A stretch of 39,463 bases of DNA, taken from positions 1 through 39,463 of the forward strand of contig NZ_JABWDU010000016.1 of NCBI RefSeq assembly GCF_013371465.1, written 5' to 3'. Origin of the DNA: Ensifer oleiphilus (lineage in GTDB: Bacteria; Pseudomonadota; Alphaproteobacteria; Rhizobiales; Rhizobiaceae). Positions within the stretch are counted from its first letter, which is position 1. Each line of letters begins with the position of its first letter. Below are positions 18,733 to 26,848 of this stretch, in pieces. The notes under the pieces were generated by a model, which had not been told where the DNA came from, searched no databases, and saw only the letters and a list, made by a program, of their open reading frames with translations. A program made the position numbers and the translations under genes.

Positions 18733-18774
18733 GACTACCGTCTTTCACGCAGGCGCATCACTATACGTTCGTTT
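18733..18774 (-). promoter_or_regulatory. regulon motif site H with -10-like GTAGTC
   Basis: AAACGAACGTATAGTG (18774-18759) matches the shared 16-bp element, and GTAGTC (18738-18733) lies at the same distance as the -10-like hexamers of the other sites. It points into 18562-18732, which has no plausible ORF, in the convergent gap between two response-regulator genes. The product, if any, would be a non-coding RNA. The remaining 295-bp gap also holds a 6-bp hairpin at 18693-18710. Confidence 0.5.
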
Positions 18775-18856
18775 AGCCGGTCCGTTCTGTCCAGGCGCCG
18801 TTTGTTGGGGACACGCATCGTGGCGCTGACAGCCGGAAAAGGATGCGATCGCGACT

Positions 18857-19492
18857 TCACTGAAGCAGTTCCGACTTCCTGACGAGGTCGCTGAAGGTCC
18901 GCGCCTCCATCTTCTTCATCGCGCTTGCACGATGAAGCTTGACCATGATTTCGCTGATCCCCAGCTCATAGGCGGCTTGCTTGTTCATGAGACCTTCGGT
19001 GACAAGCTTCATCACTTGCCTCTCACGGGGGGTGAGGGTGGCCGCACACTGACGGGCATGTTTTCTCCTTGCCGCCACTTCCCGCTGCTTTTTCCCTCCC
19101 TCCAAAGCAGTGGCGACCGCACAAAGCAGGTCGTTCACCTCGAAGGGTTTCAACAGGAAATCGACGGCTCCCGACTTCATGGCAGTGACGCTTGTCCGGA
19201 CGTCTCCATCGCCGGTCATAAAAACGATCGGAAGGTCGAAGCCCGCATCCGACAGTTTCCTTTGATACTCGATACCGCTCATGCCCGGGAGTTTCACATC
19301 GAGTAACAGGCACCCGACGGCCTCCGGATCGCCCCTTTCGTCGAAGTCCGCGGTGTCGATGAACGCTTCGGCCTGTATTCCTGAGGAGCCGAAGAGTTCC
19401 AGTAGCGCCGAGCGCATCCTTTCATCGTCGTCGATAATGTGGACCACGTTCACGTCGGTGGCCGCTTCGATGGGGTTTGAACGTTCGGGCAT
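18857..19492 (-). CDS. FixJ/NarL-family response regulator
   Basis: A 211-aa regulator on the opposite strand from the other two. The receiver (~14-128) shows IDDDE, phospho-acceptor D65 in LLLDVKLPGMSG, FMTGDGD and LKPF. The HTH (~147-208) reads LTPRERQVMKLVTEGLMNKQ and ISEIMVKLHRASAMKKM. GGGAG precedes ATG at 19492 by 7 nt. It stands alone, convergent with the previous regulator, and has no adjacent kinase on its strand; it is probably served by one of the two multi-PAS kinases. The linker between domains is Lys/Arg rich. Being monocistronic, it may have a regulatory scope distinct from the coupled pair. Confidence 0.9.
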   Translation of the reverse strand: MPERSNPIEAATDVNVVHIIDDDERMRSALLELFGSSGIQAEAFIDTADFDERGDPEAVGCLLLDVKLPGMSGIEYQRKLSDAGFDLPIVFMTGDGDVRTSVTAMKSGAVDFLLKPFEVNDLLCAVATALEGGKKQREVAARRKHARQCAATLTPRERQVMKLVTEGLMNKQAAYELGISEIMVKLHRASAMKKMEARTFSDLVRKSELLQ

Positions 19493-19644
19493 CGCTTGGC
19501 TCCCTTGGTCTCAACAAACAACATCCGCCCATTTTATCCGACATGGACTTGGTGGCTATAAAACAAAGGTTTGCTCTTCCGGGCGGTCTGCGACCCTTCC
19601 ATCTGTTCGGTCAGGGCGGCGGCGAGTAAGTCGATGGTTCGTAG

Positions 19645-20106
19645 TCAGACGCCACAAAGCGAAACGCACGGTGCGATCGCCCGAAAGGTGACCTCGATCA
19701 GTTGTTCGGGAAAGGCCAGGCGGGAAACACCAATCAGGTTGCTCGCGCATGCCGGCACCTCGGCTCCATACATCTCCTTCCGAACTTTGCCTGCAGCCGC
19801 AAATGCGGCGTCGACATCGAGCACGTAGAGTGTCTCTTCGACCACATCGTCGAGGGAAGCTCCGAATTCGGCAAGGACGGCGACGGCATTGGCGTATGTC
19901 TGCCGCATCTGCTCTTCCATGTTCGAAAAATCGACCGGTCTTCCGGCTGGATCCAGTTTTGCCGGGGCGACGAGATTGCCGGCGATATCGTGGCTTAGCT
20001 GTCCGGAGATATAAATAATGCCTTTGACCCGCACGGCCTGAACATAGCCGTAGGCCTTTTCCCATGGCACACCGAAGTTTGCGGTCCGTCTAATCGGGGA
20101 ACACAT
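19645..20106 (-). CDS. RidA-like protein lacking the usual catalytic Arg
   Basis: A 153-aa YjgF/YER057c/UK114 fold protein: IIYISGQLSHDIAGN, then MRQTYANAVAVLAEFGASLD, VVEETLYVLDV and LIEVTFRAI. GGAGG stands 5 nt before ATG. The position where RidA enzymes have Arg (P-x-R-S/A-T-V-G) reads PACASNLIGVS, so the carboxylate-binding Arg seems missing. It therefore probably belongs to one of the Rid subgroups without imine deaminase activity, or it uses another residue. It follows the alpha/beta hydrolase on the same strand after 116 nt containing a perfect 14-bp hairpin, so co-transcription is uncertain. Function is not assigned. Confidence 0.8.
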   Translation of the reverse strand: MCSPIRRTANFGVPWEKAYGYVQAVRVKGIIYISGQLSHDIAGNLVAPAKLDPAGRPVDFSNMEEQMRQTYANAVAVLAEFGASLDDVVEETLYVLDVDAAFAAAGKVRKEMYGAEVPACASNLIGVSRLAFPEQLIEVTFRAIAPCVSLCGV

Positions 20107-20188
20107 GAAATCCTCCGTTTCTTCGATCTGGGCGGCGGCCTCAACTCGCAGCCGGTTTAAATTCCGCTCTATGTCAGTTCACGTGTGG

Positions 20189-20219
20189 CGTCGAAGGGCG
20201 CCGGGGGCGCCCTTCGACG
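20189..20219. terminator. 14-bp perfect hairpin after the hydrolase gene
   Basis: CGTCGAAGGGCGCC (20189-20202) and its exact reverse complement (20206-20219) flank a GGG loop, beginning 3 nt after the hydrolase stop. Very stable and well placed as the end of that transcript, though without a clear U-tract on the minus strand. Confidence 0.65.
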
Positions 20220-20222
20220 TTC

Positions 20223-21074
20223 CTACTTGGTGAGGAAGCTGAGGATGTCCTCGTTGATGACGTCCGCGTGGGTGGTCGCCATGCCGTGTGGGAAACCCTC
20301 GTAAATCTTGAGGGTGGAGTTCTTCAGAAGTCGAGCGGAACGGGGGGCGGAAATCGCGAGCGGAACGACCTGGTCGTCATCGCCATGCAGCACCAGCGCC
20401 GGCACGTCGATCATCTTCAAGTCTTCGGTAAAGTCGGTCTCCGAGAAGGCCTTTACGCCAAGGTAGTGGGCATTGGCCGCTCCCATCATCCCCTGTCGCC
20501 ACCAATTGTGGCTGACCGCTGCTGACGGCGTGGCGCCAGGCCGGTTGAAGCCGTAGAAGGGGCCGTTTGCGATGTCGTTGTAGAGCTGGGACCGGTTGGC
20601 GGCGAGGGCCTCGCGGTAGCCGTCGAGCGCCTCGATCGCAATCCCCTCTGGATTGTTCTGCGTCCTGAGCATGAGCGGCGGAACCGCACCGATCAGGACG
20701 AGTTTGGCCACGCGCCCCTTGCCGTGGCGGGCGACGTACCGGGTCGCTTCGCCCCCGCCCGTCGAATGTCCGATATGGATCGCGTTGCGCAAATCCAACT
20801 GCCGCACGAGGGAGGCTACGTCGGCGGCATAGTGATCCATGTCATGGCCGCCGCTCACCTGCTCCGACCGCCCGTGGCCACGGCGGTCATGGGCAATGAC
20901 CCGATAGCCTTTTGCGAGGAAGAAGAGCATCTGGTTGTCCCAGTCATCCCCGCTCAATGGCCAGCCGTGATGAAACACGATCGGTTGCCCGTCGCGCGAA
21001 CCCCAATCCTTGTAAAAAATCCTGGTCGAGTCTTCTGTCGTTACGTATCCGTGACCGGGTTGCTCGGCTGTCAT
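20223..21074 (-). CDS. alpha/beta hydrolase, non-haem chloroperoxidase-like
   Basis: A 283-aa alpha/beta hydrolase. The oxyanion-hole segment [16 protein letters not shown], nucleophile Ser in [18 protein letters not shown], acid Asp in [12 protein letters not shown] and catalytic His in [17 protein letters not shown] follow the cofactor-free haloperoxidase/arylesterase pattern. Physiologically these are esterases or perhydrolases; substrate unknown. ATG at 21074 is chosen over one 6 nt upstream because AAGGA is then well spaced. There is no signal peptide, so it is cytoplasmic. A copy of the shared regulon motif lies about 200 nt upstream, giving a long leader, and a perfect hairpin ends the gene. 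Confidence 0.88.
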   Translation of the reverse strand: MTAEQPGHGYVTTEDSTRIFYKDWGSRDGQPIVFHHGWPLSGDDWDNQMLFFLAKGYRVIAHDRRGHGRSEQVSGGHDMDHYAADVASLVRQLDLRNAIHIGHSTGGGEATRYVARHGKGRVAKLVLIGAVPPLMLRTQNNPEGIAIEALDGYREALAANRSQLYNDIANGPFYGFNRPGATPSAAVSHNWWRQGMMGAANAHYLGVKAFSETDFTEDLKMIDVPALVLHGDDDQVVPLAISAPRSARLLKNSTLKIYEGFPHGMATTHADVINEDILSFLTK

Positions 21075-21246
21075 GACCATTCCTTTCTGTGCTGGTCGTG
21101 CCGCATCAAATGGTGGTTTCAGGCCGCAGTGCTCAGCCCCCGAAACAGGACCCAGCGGCGGACGCTGTCGTTAACGGAGGACCGTTTCGACGCCACGCTG
21201 GGGACCCTGTTCCTTGGGGAGCAACGGCCGGCATGCGACGTGACGA

Positions 21247-21288
21247 CGCTAGCACCTGGCGCATGGCGGGAAAGGTATACCTTGGTTT
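21247..21288 (-). promoter_or_regulatory. regulon motif site F with -10-like CTAGCG
   Basis: AAACCAAGGTATACCT (21288-21273) fits the 16-bp element and contains a perfect 12-bp palindrome AAGGTATACCTT. CTAGCG (21252-21247) sits at the standard distance. It lies in the 274-bp gap between the cyclase stop and the hydrolase start and points to the hydrolase, with an expected leader of about 165 nt. Confidence 0.6.
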
Positions 21289-21348
21289 CGGCGACCTCTC
21301 GCGACCCGTTCCAGGGGATCCTGAAGTTCAACGCGAAGCCTCGTGGCT

Positions 21349-22530
21349 TCAAAATCGTAAGGCATGGACTTCGATGGCAGTTTCTATGCCCTCGAGCGTG
21401 TGTCGCCCGAGGCGTTCGGTCTGCTCATGGCAGGCTGCCGCGTCCACGAATTCTCCTGAAAGAAGGACGGGACGGCGCAGGCGTTTGGTCAGCGCCTCGA
21501 GCTTGAAGGCCCGGTTGACTGCTGAGCCGATCACGGTGAAGTCGAGGCGGTGCCTTGAACCGATGTTGCCATAGTTGACCTCGCCGAGGTGGGCGCCCAT
21601 GCCGAAACGCATTCGCTCGCCCTGCCGCCAAAGCAGGGATGCCGCTTGATACGCCTCGCGCACCGCGGCGATGAGGTGCATGCAGGCCTGCGCGTCGTCC
21701 ATGGGGAAAACGGCGAGCAGACCGTCTCCGATAAACTTCAGGATTTCTCCGCCATGCTGTTCGATCGGCTCGCCGACGGCGTCGAAGAAGTCGTTCAATA
21801 TCTCGATCAGCTGGTCACGCGGCAGCCGGTCGGAAAGATGGGTGAAATCCCGCAGATCGCAGACGAGGATCGCGGCATCGATCGTCGCACCCGCCCCTCG
21901 TCTGGTTGCGCCACGCAATATTTCTGCGGAGGCATGCGAGCCGACATAGGTGTCCAGCAGCGTACGAGCCAGCTCGCTTTTGACACGGATTTCGCTGACG
22001 AGGGACAGCCAGGGCAAAAGCGCGTCGAACAGCGCCAGTTCCTCTGCGCCGAAGCCATCATGCCGGTCCGTGGCAAAGGTGAGGAGGTGGCGGCGGCCCT
22101 GCGTATGATCGAGAGGCCATGCCGCGTAGTCCGTGTGGCCGGCGAGCTTCAGTTCTTCGTAAACCGCAAATCGATGCGGGCCGACGATCTGCAGTTTTTG
22201 CCGGACGCGTAGTCCGCCGACGATCGCCAGTTGAAAGGGGCTGCGACGAAAGACGTCGGTGGCCTCGACGTCATAAGCGATGGTCTCAACCTTGGCGACC
22301 GATTGTCCCCGCGCCCAGGTCAGGCGCGTACCCAGCCATTGCGGATGGTGCACACGAAGATGAAGCGTCGCTCTGCTTAGCGCCACGCCGCAACAGACGA
22401 GCCGGCCGCAGAGCTCGGCAAAAACCTTGTCCACGAGGGGTTCGTAGGGGATCCCCGTCGCGAGCCAGTGCAGGATCTGCTCGCGCATCTCAGTGTTCAG
22501 CTCTAATCCCATGGCCTTCAGCAATCGCAT
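21349..22530 (-). CDS. class III adenylate/guanylate cyclase
   Basis: A 393-aa protein with a C-terminal cyclase homology domain (~residues 205-375). Metal-binding Asp residues are visible in AAILVCDLRDFTHLS and GGEILKFIGDGLLAVFP; the C-terminal half has GEVNYGNIGS and FTVIGSAVNRAFKLEALTK, typical of the transition-state Asn/Arg region. The N-terminal ~200 residues look like a GAF-type sensor and have no membrane helices. It should make cAMP (or cGMP) in the cytoplasm in response to an unknown signal. It lies 146 nt after MBL-1 on the same strand with no terminator in between, so both may be driven by motif site B. An alternative start is Met 7 (22512). A paralogous operon encodes a cyclic-nucleotide-binding channel. 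Confidence 0.88.
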   Translation of the reverse strand: MRLLKAMGLELNTEMREQILHWLATGIPYEPLVDKVFAELCGRLVCCGVALSRATLHLRVHHPQWLGTRLTWARGQSVAKVETIAYDVEATDVFRRSPFQLAIVGGLRVRQKLQIVGPHRFAVYEELKLAGHTDYAAWPLDHTQGRRHLLTFATDRHDGFGAEELALFDALLPWLSLVSEIRVKSELARTLLDTYVGSHASAEILRGATRRGAGATIDAAILVCDLRDFTHLSDRLPRDQLIEILNDFFDAVGEPIEQHGGEILKFIGDGLLAVFPMDDAQACMHLIAAVREAYQAASLLWRQGERMRFGMGAHLGEVNYGNIGSRHRLDFTVIGSAVNRAFKLEALTKRLRRPVLLSGEFVDAAACHEQTERLGRHTLEGIETAIEVHALRF

Positions 22531-22676
22531 CCGCGTCGACGGGAAGTGGGAAGCGCCAACGGTTCAATCAAATCAGGGCCAATGGTCGATTGCCGCCCCG
22601 GGGCGCCATGGGCAGCAATCGACCGGTTGTCCTCGCCAGATCAGTCGCCTTTTTCGCTCCCGAAGGAAGCCGTCCG

Positions 22677-23606
22677 TCAGTAGTCCCACCAGGCGGGAAC
22701 CCAGCGGTAGAGGTCGCCGGCGGTTGCTACACGACCGACCGACGGGAACGGCATATGCGTCGAAACCAGCCAGGAGCCGGTCTCGGCGAGTTCTTTCATA
22801 AGCCGCAGTCGAACGCGGGTCGCCTCTTCGGGGTCGTGTTCGAAGCCGTTGTGCCACTCGGGATGGTCGAAGGACACTGGGAACAGGGCGTCGCCGCCGA
22901 ACATCAGTCGCTCGCCGCCGGACGAAATGCGGACCACGCTGTGCCCAGGGGTGTGACCGCCGGTACGGGTGACGACCACGCCCGGCGCCACTTGGGCCTG
23001 CTCGTCGAACGTCCGCAGATTGGCACGATACGCGTTCAGAAACTCACGGGACGCCTTGCGCGCCAGATCTGCGAGTGCCGGTGGCATCGCGGTGAGCGAA
23101 AAGTCGGGCGCTTGCCAGAACCGGGTCTCGGCGGCGCACACGTGGACGCGAAGATCCGGACGTATGCGCTCCTTCACGCCTTCGACGAGAAGCCCGCCGA
23201 CGTGGTCGAAATGCATGTGCGTCAGCACCACGTCGGTTACCGAGACGAGATCGATTCCGGCGGCCTCCAATCGATGGACGAACTGTCCGGCCCGCGGAAA
23301 ATCGGGATACTCCTCCCCCAGACCACTGTCGATGAGGATCGTCTGGTCACCGCTGCGCACGACAACGGCGTTCAGCGCCCAATCGAAGGCAACCTTTGAC
23401 AGAAACCTGTCGTCCAGCCACGCTTCCCGCACGTCGGGGTCGGCGTTGGTGGCCATCGACTCGGCAGGCGGGGTCAAGATGCCATCGCTGATGACCAAGA
23501 CGTCGATGTCACCGACCTTTACCGCATAGCGTGAAGGAACCAGCTCATCCGCTGCGGGCCTTTCCTGCTGGACGATCTTTCGGGAACTTGCTTGTACGTT
23601 GGACAT
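22677..23606 (-). CDS. MBL-fold metallo-hydrolase (MBL-1)
   Basis: A 309-aa metallo-beta-lactamase-fold hydrolase. The di-zinc ligands are all present: THMHFDHVGG (HxHxDH), the His of GGHTPGHS, the bridging Asp of GGDALF, and a late His in STHMPF. The spacing resembles YtnP/AHL-lactonase-like members, so lactone or ester hydrolysis is possible, but substrate is not known. It is clearly paralogous to the protein at 29.65 kb along its whole length, including DELVPSRYAVKVGDI near the start. AGGAG precedes ATG by 6 nt. The promoter region, too, is paralogous to that of MBL-2. Likely first gene of an operon with the cyclase. Confidence 0.9.
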   Translation of the reverse strand: MSNVQASSRKIVQQERPAADELVPSRYAVKVGDIDVLVISDGILTPPAESMATNADPDVREAWLDDRFLSKVAFDWALNAVVVRSGDQTILIDSGLGEEYPDFPRAGQFVHRLEAAGIDLVSVTDVVLTHMHFDHVGGLLVEGVKERIRPDLRVHVCAAETRFWQAPDFSLTAMPPALADLARKASREFLNAYRANLRTFDEQAQVAPGVVVTRTGGHTPGHSVVRISSGGERLMFGGDALFPVSFDHPEWHNGFEHDPEEATRVRLRLMKELAETGSWLVSTHMPFPSVGRVATAGDLYRWVPAWWDY

Positions 23607-23659
23607 GATGTGCTCCTGTTTTCACGGTTGAAATGTGCCGGTCAGGGTTACATCGCGGA

Positions 23660-23702
23660 GTCTAGGTTCGGGTTTTTGGGCGGTCGAGCTACACCTGAGT
23701 AT
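23660..23702 (-). promoter_or_regulatory. regulon motif site B with -10-like CTAGAC
   Basis: ATACTCAGGTGTAGCT (23702-23687) is the most divergent match to the 16-bp element, but GGTGTAGCTCGACCG and the following CGAACCTAGAC repeat almost exactly what lies before MBL-2. CTAGAC (23665-23660) is the -10-like hexamer. The predicted leader to MBL-1 is about 47 nt. Confidence 0.65.
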
Positions 23703-23803
23703 GGGGCTGTCCGAGCCTGGTCCTGTGAAGCGAGTTCGTGCGTCAATCTGCGCGCCACGCACACGCTTTGGTGCGGTCAACGGTAGGTGGAGCAGGTCTC
23801 CCC

Positions 23804-23845
23804 AAACCTGCGTATAGTTTCGGCGGTCAATTCAATCGCCTAACC
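23804..23845 (+). promoter_or_regulatory. regulon motif site E with -10-like CTAACC
   Basis: AAACCTGCGTATAGTT (23804-23819) matches the element, with CTAACC (23840-23845) downstream. It points away from MBL-1 to the 62-aa gene at 23931. Sites B and E share a 324-bp gap (23607-23930) that otherwise holds nothing recognised. Confidence 0.6.
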
Positions 23846-23930
23846 TCTGTCCGGTATGCGCAGGCGGCCGTTGCTCGGTCAGTGACATCACGAACGTGGT
23901 GATTGCGCGACCGCAGGCGGATTACACTCC

Positions 23931-24119
23931 ATGACACTTACAGAGGCTAATCTGATCGCCCTGTCCGGCGCGCAACCACTGGTGAACGTATCGGAGTACT
24001 GCAGGCGGGCGGGCATCGGCGAAGCCGAGGAGCGCAGACTGCTGTTGCTTCTTGGGCGAGAGGCGTCCTGCCACGAACTCCAGATGAACATCGTACAGCG
24101 CCGAATGCGTGCACGTTAG
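23931..24119 (+). CDS. 62-aa small protein of unknown function
   Basis: The frame (MTLTEANLIALSGAQPLVNV, later SEYCRRAGIG and LLLLLGREASCHELQMNI) has the look of a conserved rhizobial small protein: a helical N-terminus, then an acidic/basic segment EAEERRLLLLLG, ending in a basic tail. I recall similar short hypothetical proteins in rhizobia but cannot name a family. AGGCGGA stands about 9-12 nt before ATG. A copy of the shared motif with a -10-like hexamer lies about 110 nt upstream in the correct orientation, which supports expression. It converges with the CadC-like gene 48 nt away. Confidence 0.55.
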   Translation: MTLTEANLIALSGAQPLVNVSEYCRRAGIGEAEERRLLLLLGREASCHELQMNIVQRRMRAR

Positions 24120-24167
24120 CGACCCGTCAAGGTTGCTCCGCCAAACGCGCGCCGCAAGCGGCCATGG

Positions 24168-25763
24168 TCAATCCGGTAATCCTGCGAGCCGCAATCCGTC
24201 GGCAAACCGCTTGAAATCGTTTGGTCGATGGATCGGCAGCCAATCGCGCAGATTGGAAACGCTCAAGGTAGGATCAAGCTGCCTCAGGCGCTGCATGTAC
24301 CGCCTTGCCTCGTCGGGTCGGCCGGCGAGCGCATGGCTGGCTGCGGCAAGTGCGACCGCGGCGAGCAGGCTCGGCAGGTTCGCAAGTGCCTTCTCGGCCC
24401 AGACCAGCGCATCGTCGTAATTTCCGGAAAAGAAATGCGCGATTGCCGTTCCTGTCTGCATTCGGAACATCTCCGGATCGAGCGGGCTCAGCCGAACGGC
24501 ATGGGTGAGATCCTTCATCGCGCTCTCCGTCTCACCCCGAAAGACGCGCAGCACGCCACCCAGGAACCACGCGAGCGCGAAGTTCGGATTGAGCAGCCGG
24601 GCCCTGTCGATCAACGCGATGCCGGCGTCGAGATCGTCGGTGAGATGACCGAGCGCATGGCCGCCTCTTGTGAGCGCCACGGCGTCGTCCCGGCCAAGCT
24701 CCACCGCGAGCCGTGCGAGCCGCGCGCCCTCGGCGATCTCGGCCGTGCGGTCGACCATCCAGCCGTTGAGCTTGCACCAGAAGAAGCACCAGGCGGCGCC
24801 GGCATAGGCTGCGGCAAACTCGTCGTCGAGCGCGATCGACTTGTAGAAGAGAGGCAATGCAGCCTCAAGCGCCTCACGGGTGCCGCTGTGCAGCTTCGCC
24901 ATGCCGCGAAGATAGTAGTCGTAGGCGTCGAGGCTTTCGGTCGGCTTGCGTTTGGCGCGCTCGATCTCGATCCGTTCGAGTTGCGGCGCGATCGCGCCGA
25001 CGACGCTTTCGGCTATTCCATCCTGCAGCTCGAAGATGTTGTCGAACGTGCCTTCGAAGCGCTCGGCCCAGAGATGCGCGCCGGTCGTGGCGTCGACGAG
25101 CTGTCCGGTAATGCGGACCTTGTTTCCCGATTTGCGCACACTCCCTTCCAGAACGTAGCGCACGCCAAGCTCGCGACCGACCTCCGTCGGCTCCACCGTC
25201 CTGTCCTTGTAGGTGAAGCTCGAATTGCGTGCGATGACGAACAGCCAGCGGATCCGCGAGAGCGCGGTGATGATATCCTCCACCACCCCGTCCGTGAAAT
25301 ACTCCTGCTCGGGATCGCCGCTCAGGTTCTGAAAGGGCAAGACGGTTATCGAGGGTTTGTCGGGCAAGGAGAGCGCCGGCGCCGCCGCGCGGGCTTCTCC
25401 GGAACTGCCATTGACGGCGACTAGGTCACGCGCAGAGACATCATTTCCCACGTCGACAAGGCTGACATCGCCGACGAAGCGGAAGCCCTTGCGAGGGACC
25501 GTGCGCACCAGATGCTGCTCTTCACCATTGTCGCCGATGGCCTTGCGAACGGCGTTTATGTGGCTGGTGATCGTCGATTCCGACACGATCCGACCGCCCC
25601 AGACGGCGAGCAGCAGATCGTCCTTGCCGACGACTCTTTCTCGATTTTCGATGAGATGCACCAACAGGTCGAAGACCTGCGGACCGACGGCGACAACCTG
25701 CCCGCTGAGCGTCAGTTCCCGGCGTTTCGGATCGAGCAGGTAGTCTGCGAACTTGAATTGCAC
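24168..25763 (-). CDS. winged-helix (CadC/OmpR-type) regulator with TolB-like and TPR domains
   Basis: A 531-aa cytoplasmic protein. Residues ~3-95 are a Trans_reg_C winged helix (FKFADYLLDPKRRELTLSGQ; ESTITSHINAVRKAIGD; VRTVPRKGFRFV). About 140-260 is a TolB/FlgO-like domain (ITVLPFQNLSGDPEQEYFTD; YVLEGSVRKSGNKVRITGQL; GAHLWAERFEG). The rest is TPR-like helical repeats. This layout is common in rhizobia, often annotated as an adenylate-cyclase-type or CadC-like regulator; no cyclase domain is present here. GTG at 25763 is chosen because AGGAG lies 7 nt before it and homology starts there; an upstream in-frame ATG near 25889 has no support. It is divergent from the NmrA-1 efflux operon and could regulate it. 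Confidence 0.85.
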   Translation of the reverse strand: MQFKFADYLLDPKRRELTLSGQVVAVGPQVFDLLVHLIENRERVVGKDDLLLAVWGGRIVSESTITSHINAVRKAIGDNGEEQHLVRTVPRKGFRFVGDVSLVDVGNDVSARDLVAVNGSSGEARAAAPALSLPDKPSITVLPFQNLSGDPEQEYFTDGVVEDIITALSRIRWLFVIARNSSFTYKDRTVEPTEVGRELGVRYVLEGSVRKSGNKVRITGQLVDATTGAHLWAERFEGTFDNIFELQDGIAESVVGAIAPQLERIEIERAKRKPTESLDAYDYYLRGMAKLHSGTREALEAALPLFYKSIALDDEFAAAYAGAAWCFFWCKLNGWMVDRTAEIAEGARLARLAVELGRDDAVALTRGGHALGHLTDDLDAGIALIDRARLLNPNFALAWFLGGVLRVFRGETESAMKDLTHAVRLSPLDPEMFRMQTGTAIAHFFSGNYDDALVWAEKALANLPSLLAAVALAAASHALAGRPDEARRYMQRLRQLDPTLSVSNLRDWLPIHRPNDFKRFADGLRLAGLPD

Positions 25764-25991
25764 CTCAGGTCTCCTGGACGACTTCCCTGACTGGCGATTG
25801 CCATCCGCGGATAACCAAAACGCCATCACGTGGTTGGAGCATCCCGCCACGATCACACAACCGCTTGGACGGACAATCAAGCTATCCACAAGGGTAATTC
25901 AAGACAGTCCCAAGGACTTCCTGAGAGCATAGGGCCACTCTCAGTGCAGATCGGCGGCAATGGTGCGGTCGAGACAAAGCAGAGTGAACCC

Positions 25992-26744
25992 ATGAAGATC
26001 GTCGTCATCGGAGGCACCGGCCTTATCGGATCGAAAGTTGTGAAGATCCTGCGCGAGCGCGGACACGACGTGCTCGCTGCCGCGCCAAATACTGGCGTCA
26101 ACACGATCACGCGTGAAGGTCTGGCTGCAGCGATGGATCGCACCGACGTCGTCGTCGACGTCGCTAACGCGCCGGTTTGGGACGACAAGGCTGTTTTCGA
26201 ATTCTTCGAGACGTCGGGGCGCAATCTTTTGGCAGCGGAAGCGGCGGCCGGCGTTCGCCACCACATCGCGCTTTCGATCGTCGGCAGCGACCGGTTGCCC
26301 GACAACGGCTATTTCCGAGCGAAGGTCGCGCAGGAAAACCTCGTCAAGGCATCCGGCCTTCCTTACACCATCCTCAGGGCCACGCAGTTTTTTGAGTTCG
26401 TCGGCGGCATTGCGCAATCGGCGACCGTGGACGGCGAGGTCCGCCTTTCGCCGGCGCTGTTCCAGCCCATTGCCTCCGACGACGTCGCCGCAGCACTTGC
26501 CGATGTTGCGCTCGCAGCGCCGATCAACGGAACGATCGAAGTCGCCGGACCGGAAGCCATGCCGCTCGATGAGGTCGCCCGGCGTTTCCTGCGGGCGACG
26601 AACGATAGCCGAAAGGTCGTTCCCGACGTCCACGCACGCTATTTCGGCGCGTTGCTCGATGACCGATCGCTGACCCCCGGCAACAACCCGCGGCTCGGCG
26701 CAATCCGCTTCGGCGACTGGGTCGGCCAACAGGCCCGGCTCTGA
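25992..26744 (+). CDS. NmrA/SDR-type NAD(P)-binding protein (NmrA-1)
   Basis: A 250-aa atypical short-chain dehydrogenase. The dinucleotide motif is VIGGTGLIGSKVVKILRERG (GxxGxxG near residue 7); HHIALSIVGSDRLPDNGYFRAKVAQE holds a Tyr-x-x-x-Lys (YFRAK). Members act as NAD(P)H-binding reductases or redox-sensing regulators; the role here is unknown. It is clearly paralogous to the protein at 32.85 kb. It heads a probable operon with the EmrAB-like pump 104 nt downstream and is divergent from the CadC-like regulator (228-bp gap). No copy of the shared regulon motif was found upstream, unlike its paralogue. Confidence 0.87.
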   Translation: MKIVVIGGTGLIGSKVVKILRERGHDVLAAAPNTGVNTITREGLAAAMDRTDVVVDVANAPVWDDKAVFEFFETSGRNLLAAEAAAGVRHHIALSIVGSDRLPDNGYFRAKVAQENLVKASGLPYTILRATQFFEFVGGIAQSATVDGEVRLSPALFQPIASDDVAAALADVALAAPINGTIEVAGPEAMPLDEVARRFLRATNDSRKVVPDVHARYFGALLDDRSLTPGNNPRLGAIRFGDWVGQQARL

Positions 26745-26848
26745 AAAACGCGTGCACCAATATCCGCAAGCTGGCGGCGTCCGAGCGACGTGCATGACAT
26801 CCTCCTGGCGCGCCGACGCAGCCGAAGAAATTCAAAGGAACCAAGACC

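Noticed and set aside
19556-19572. AAACC...TATAG upstream of the third response regulator, similar to the regulon motif
   Set aside because: The two halves are 3 nt too far apart compared with the seven accepted sites, so I did not count it.
22119-23399. 426-residue plus-strand frame across the cyclase and MBL-1 genes
   Set aside because: It spans two genes and their gap on the opposite strand and contains no domain.
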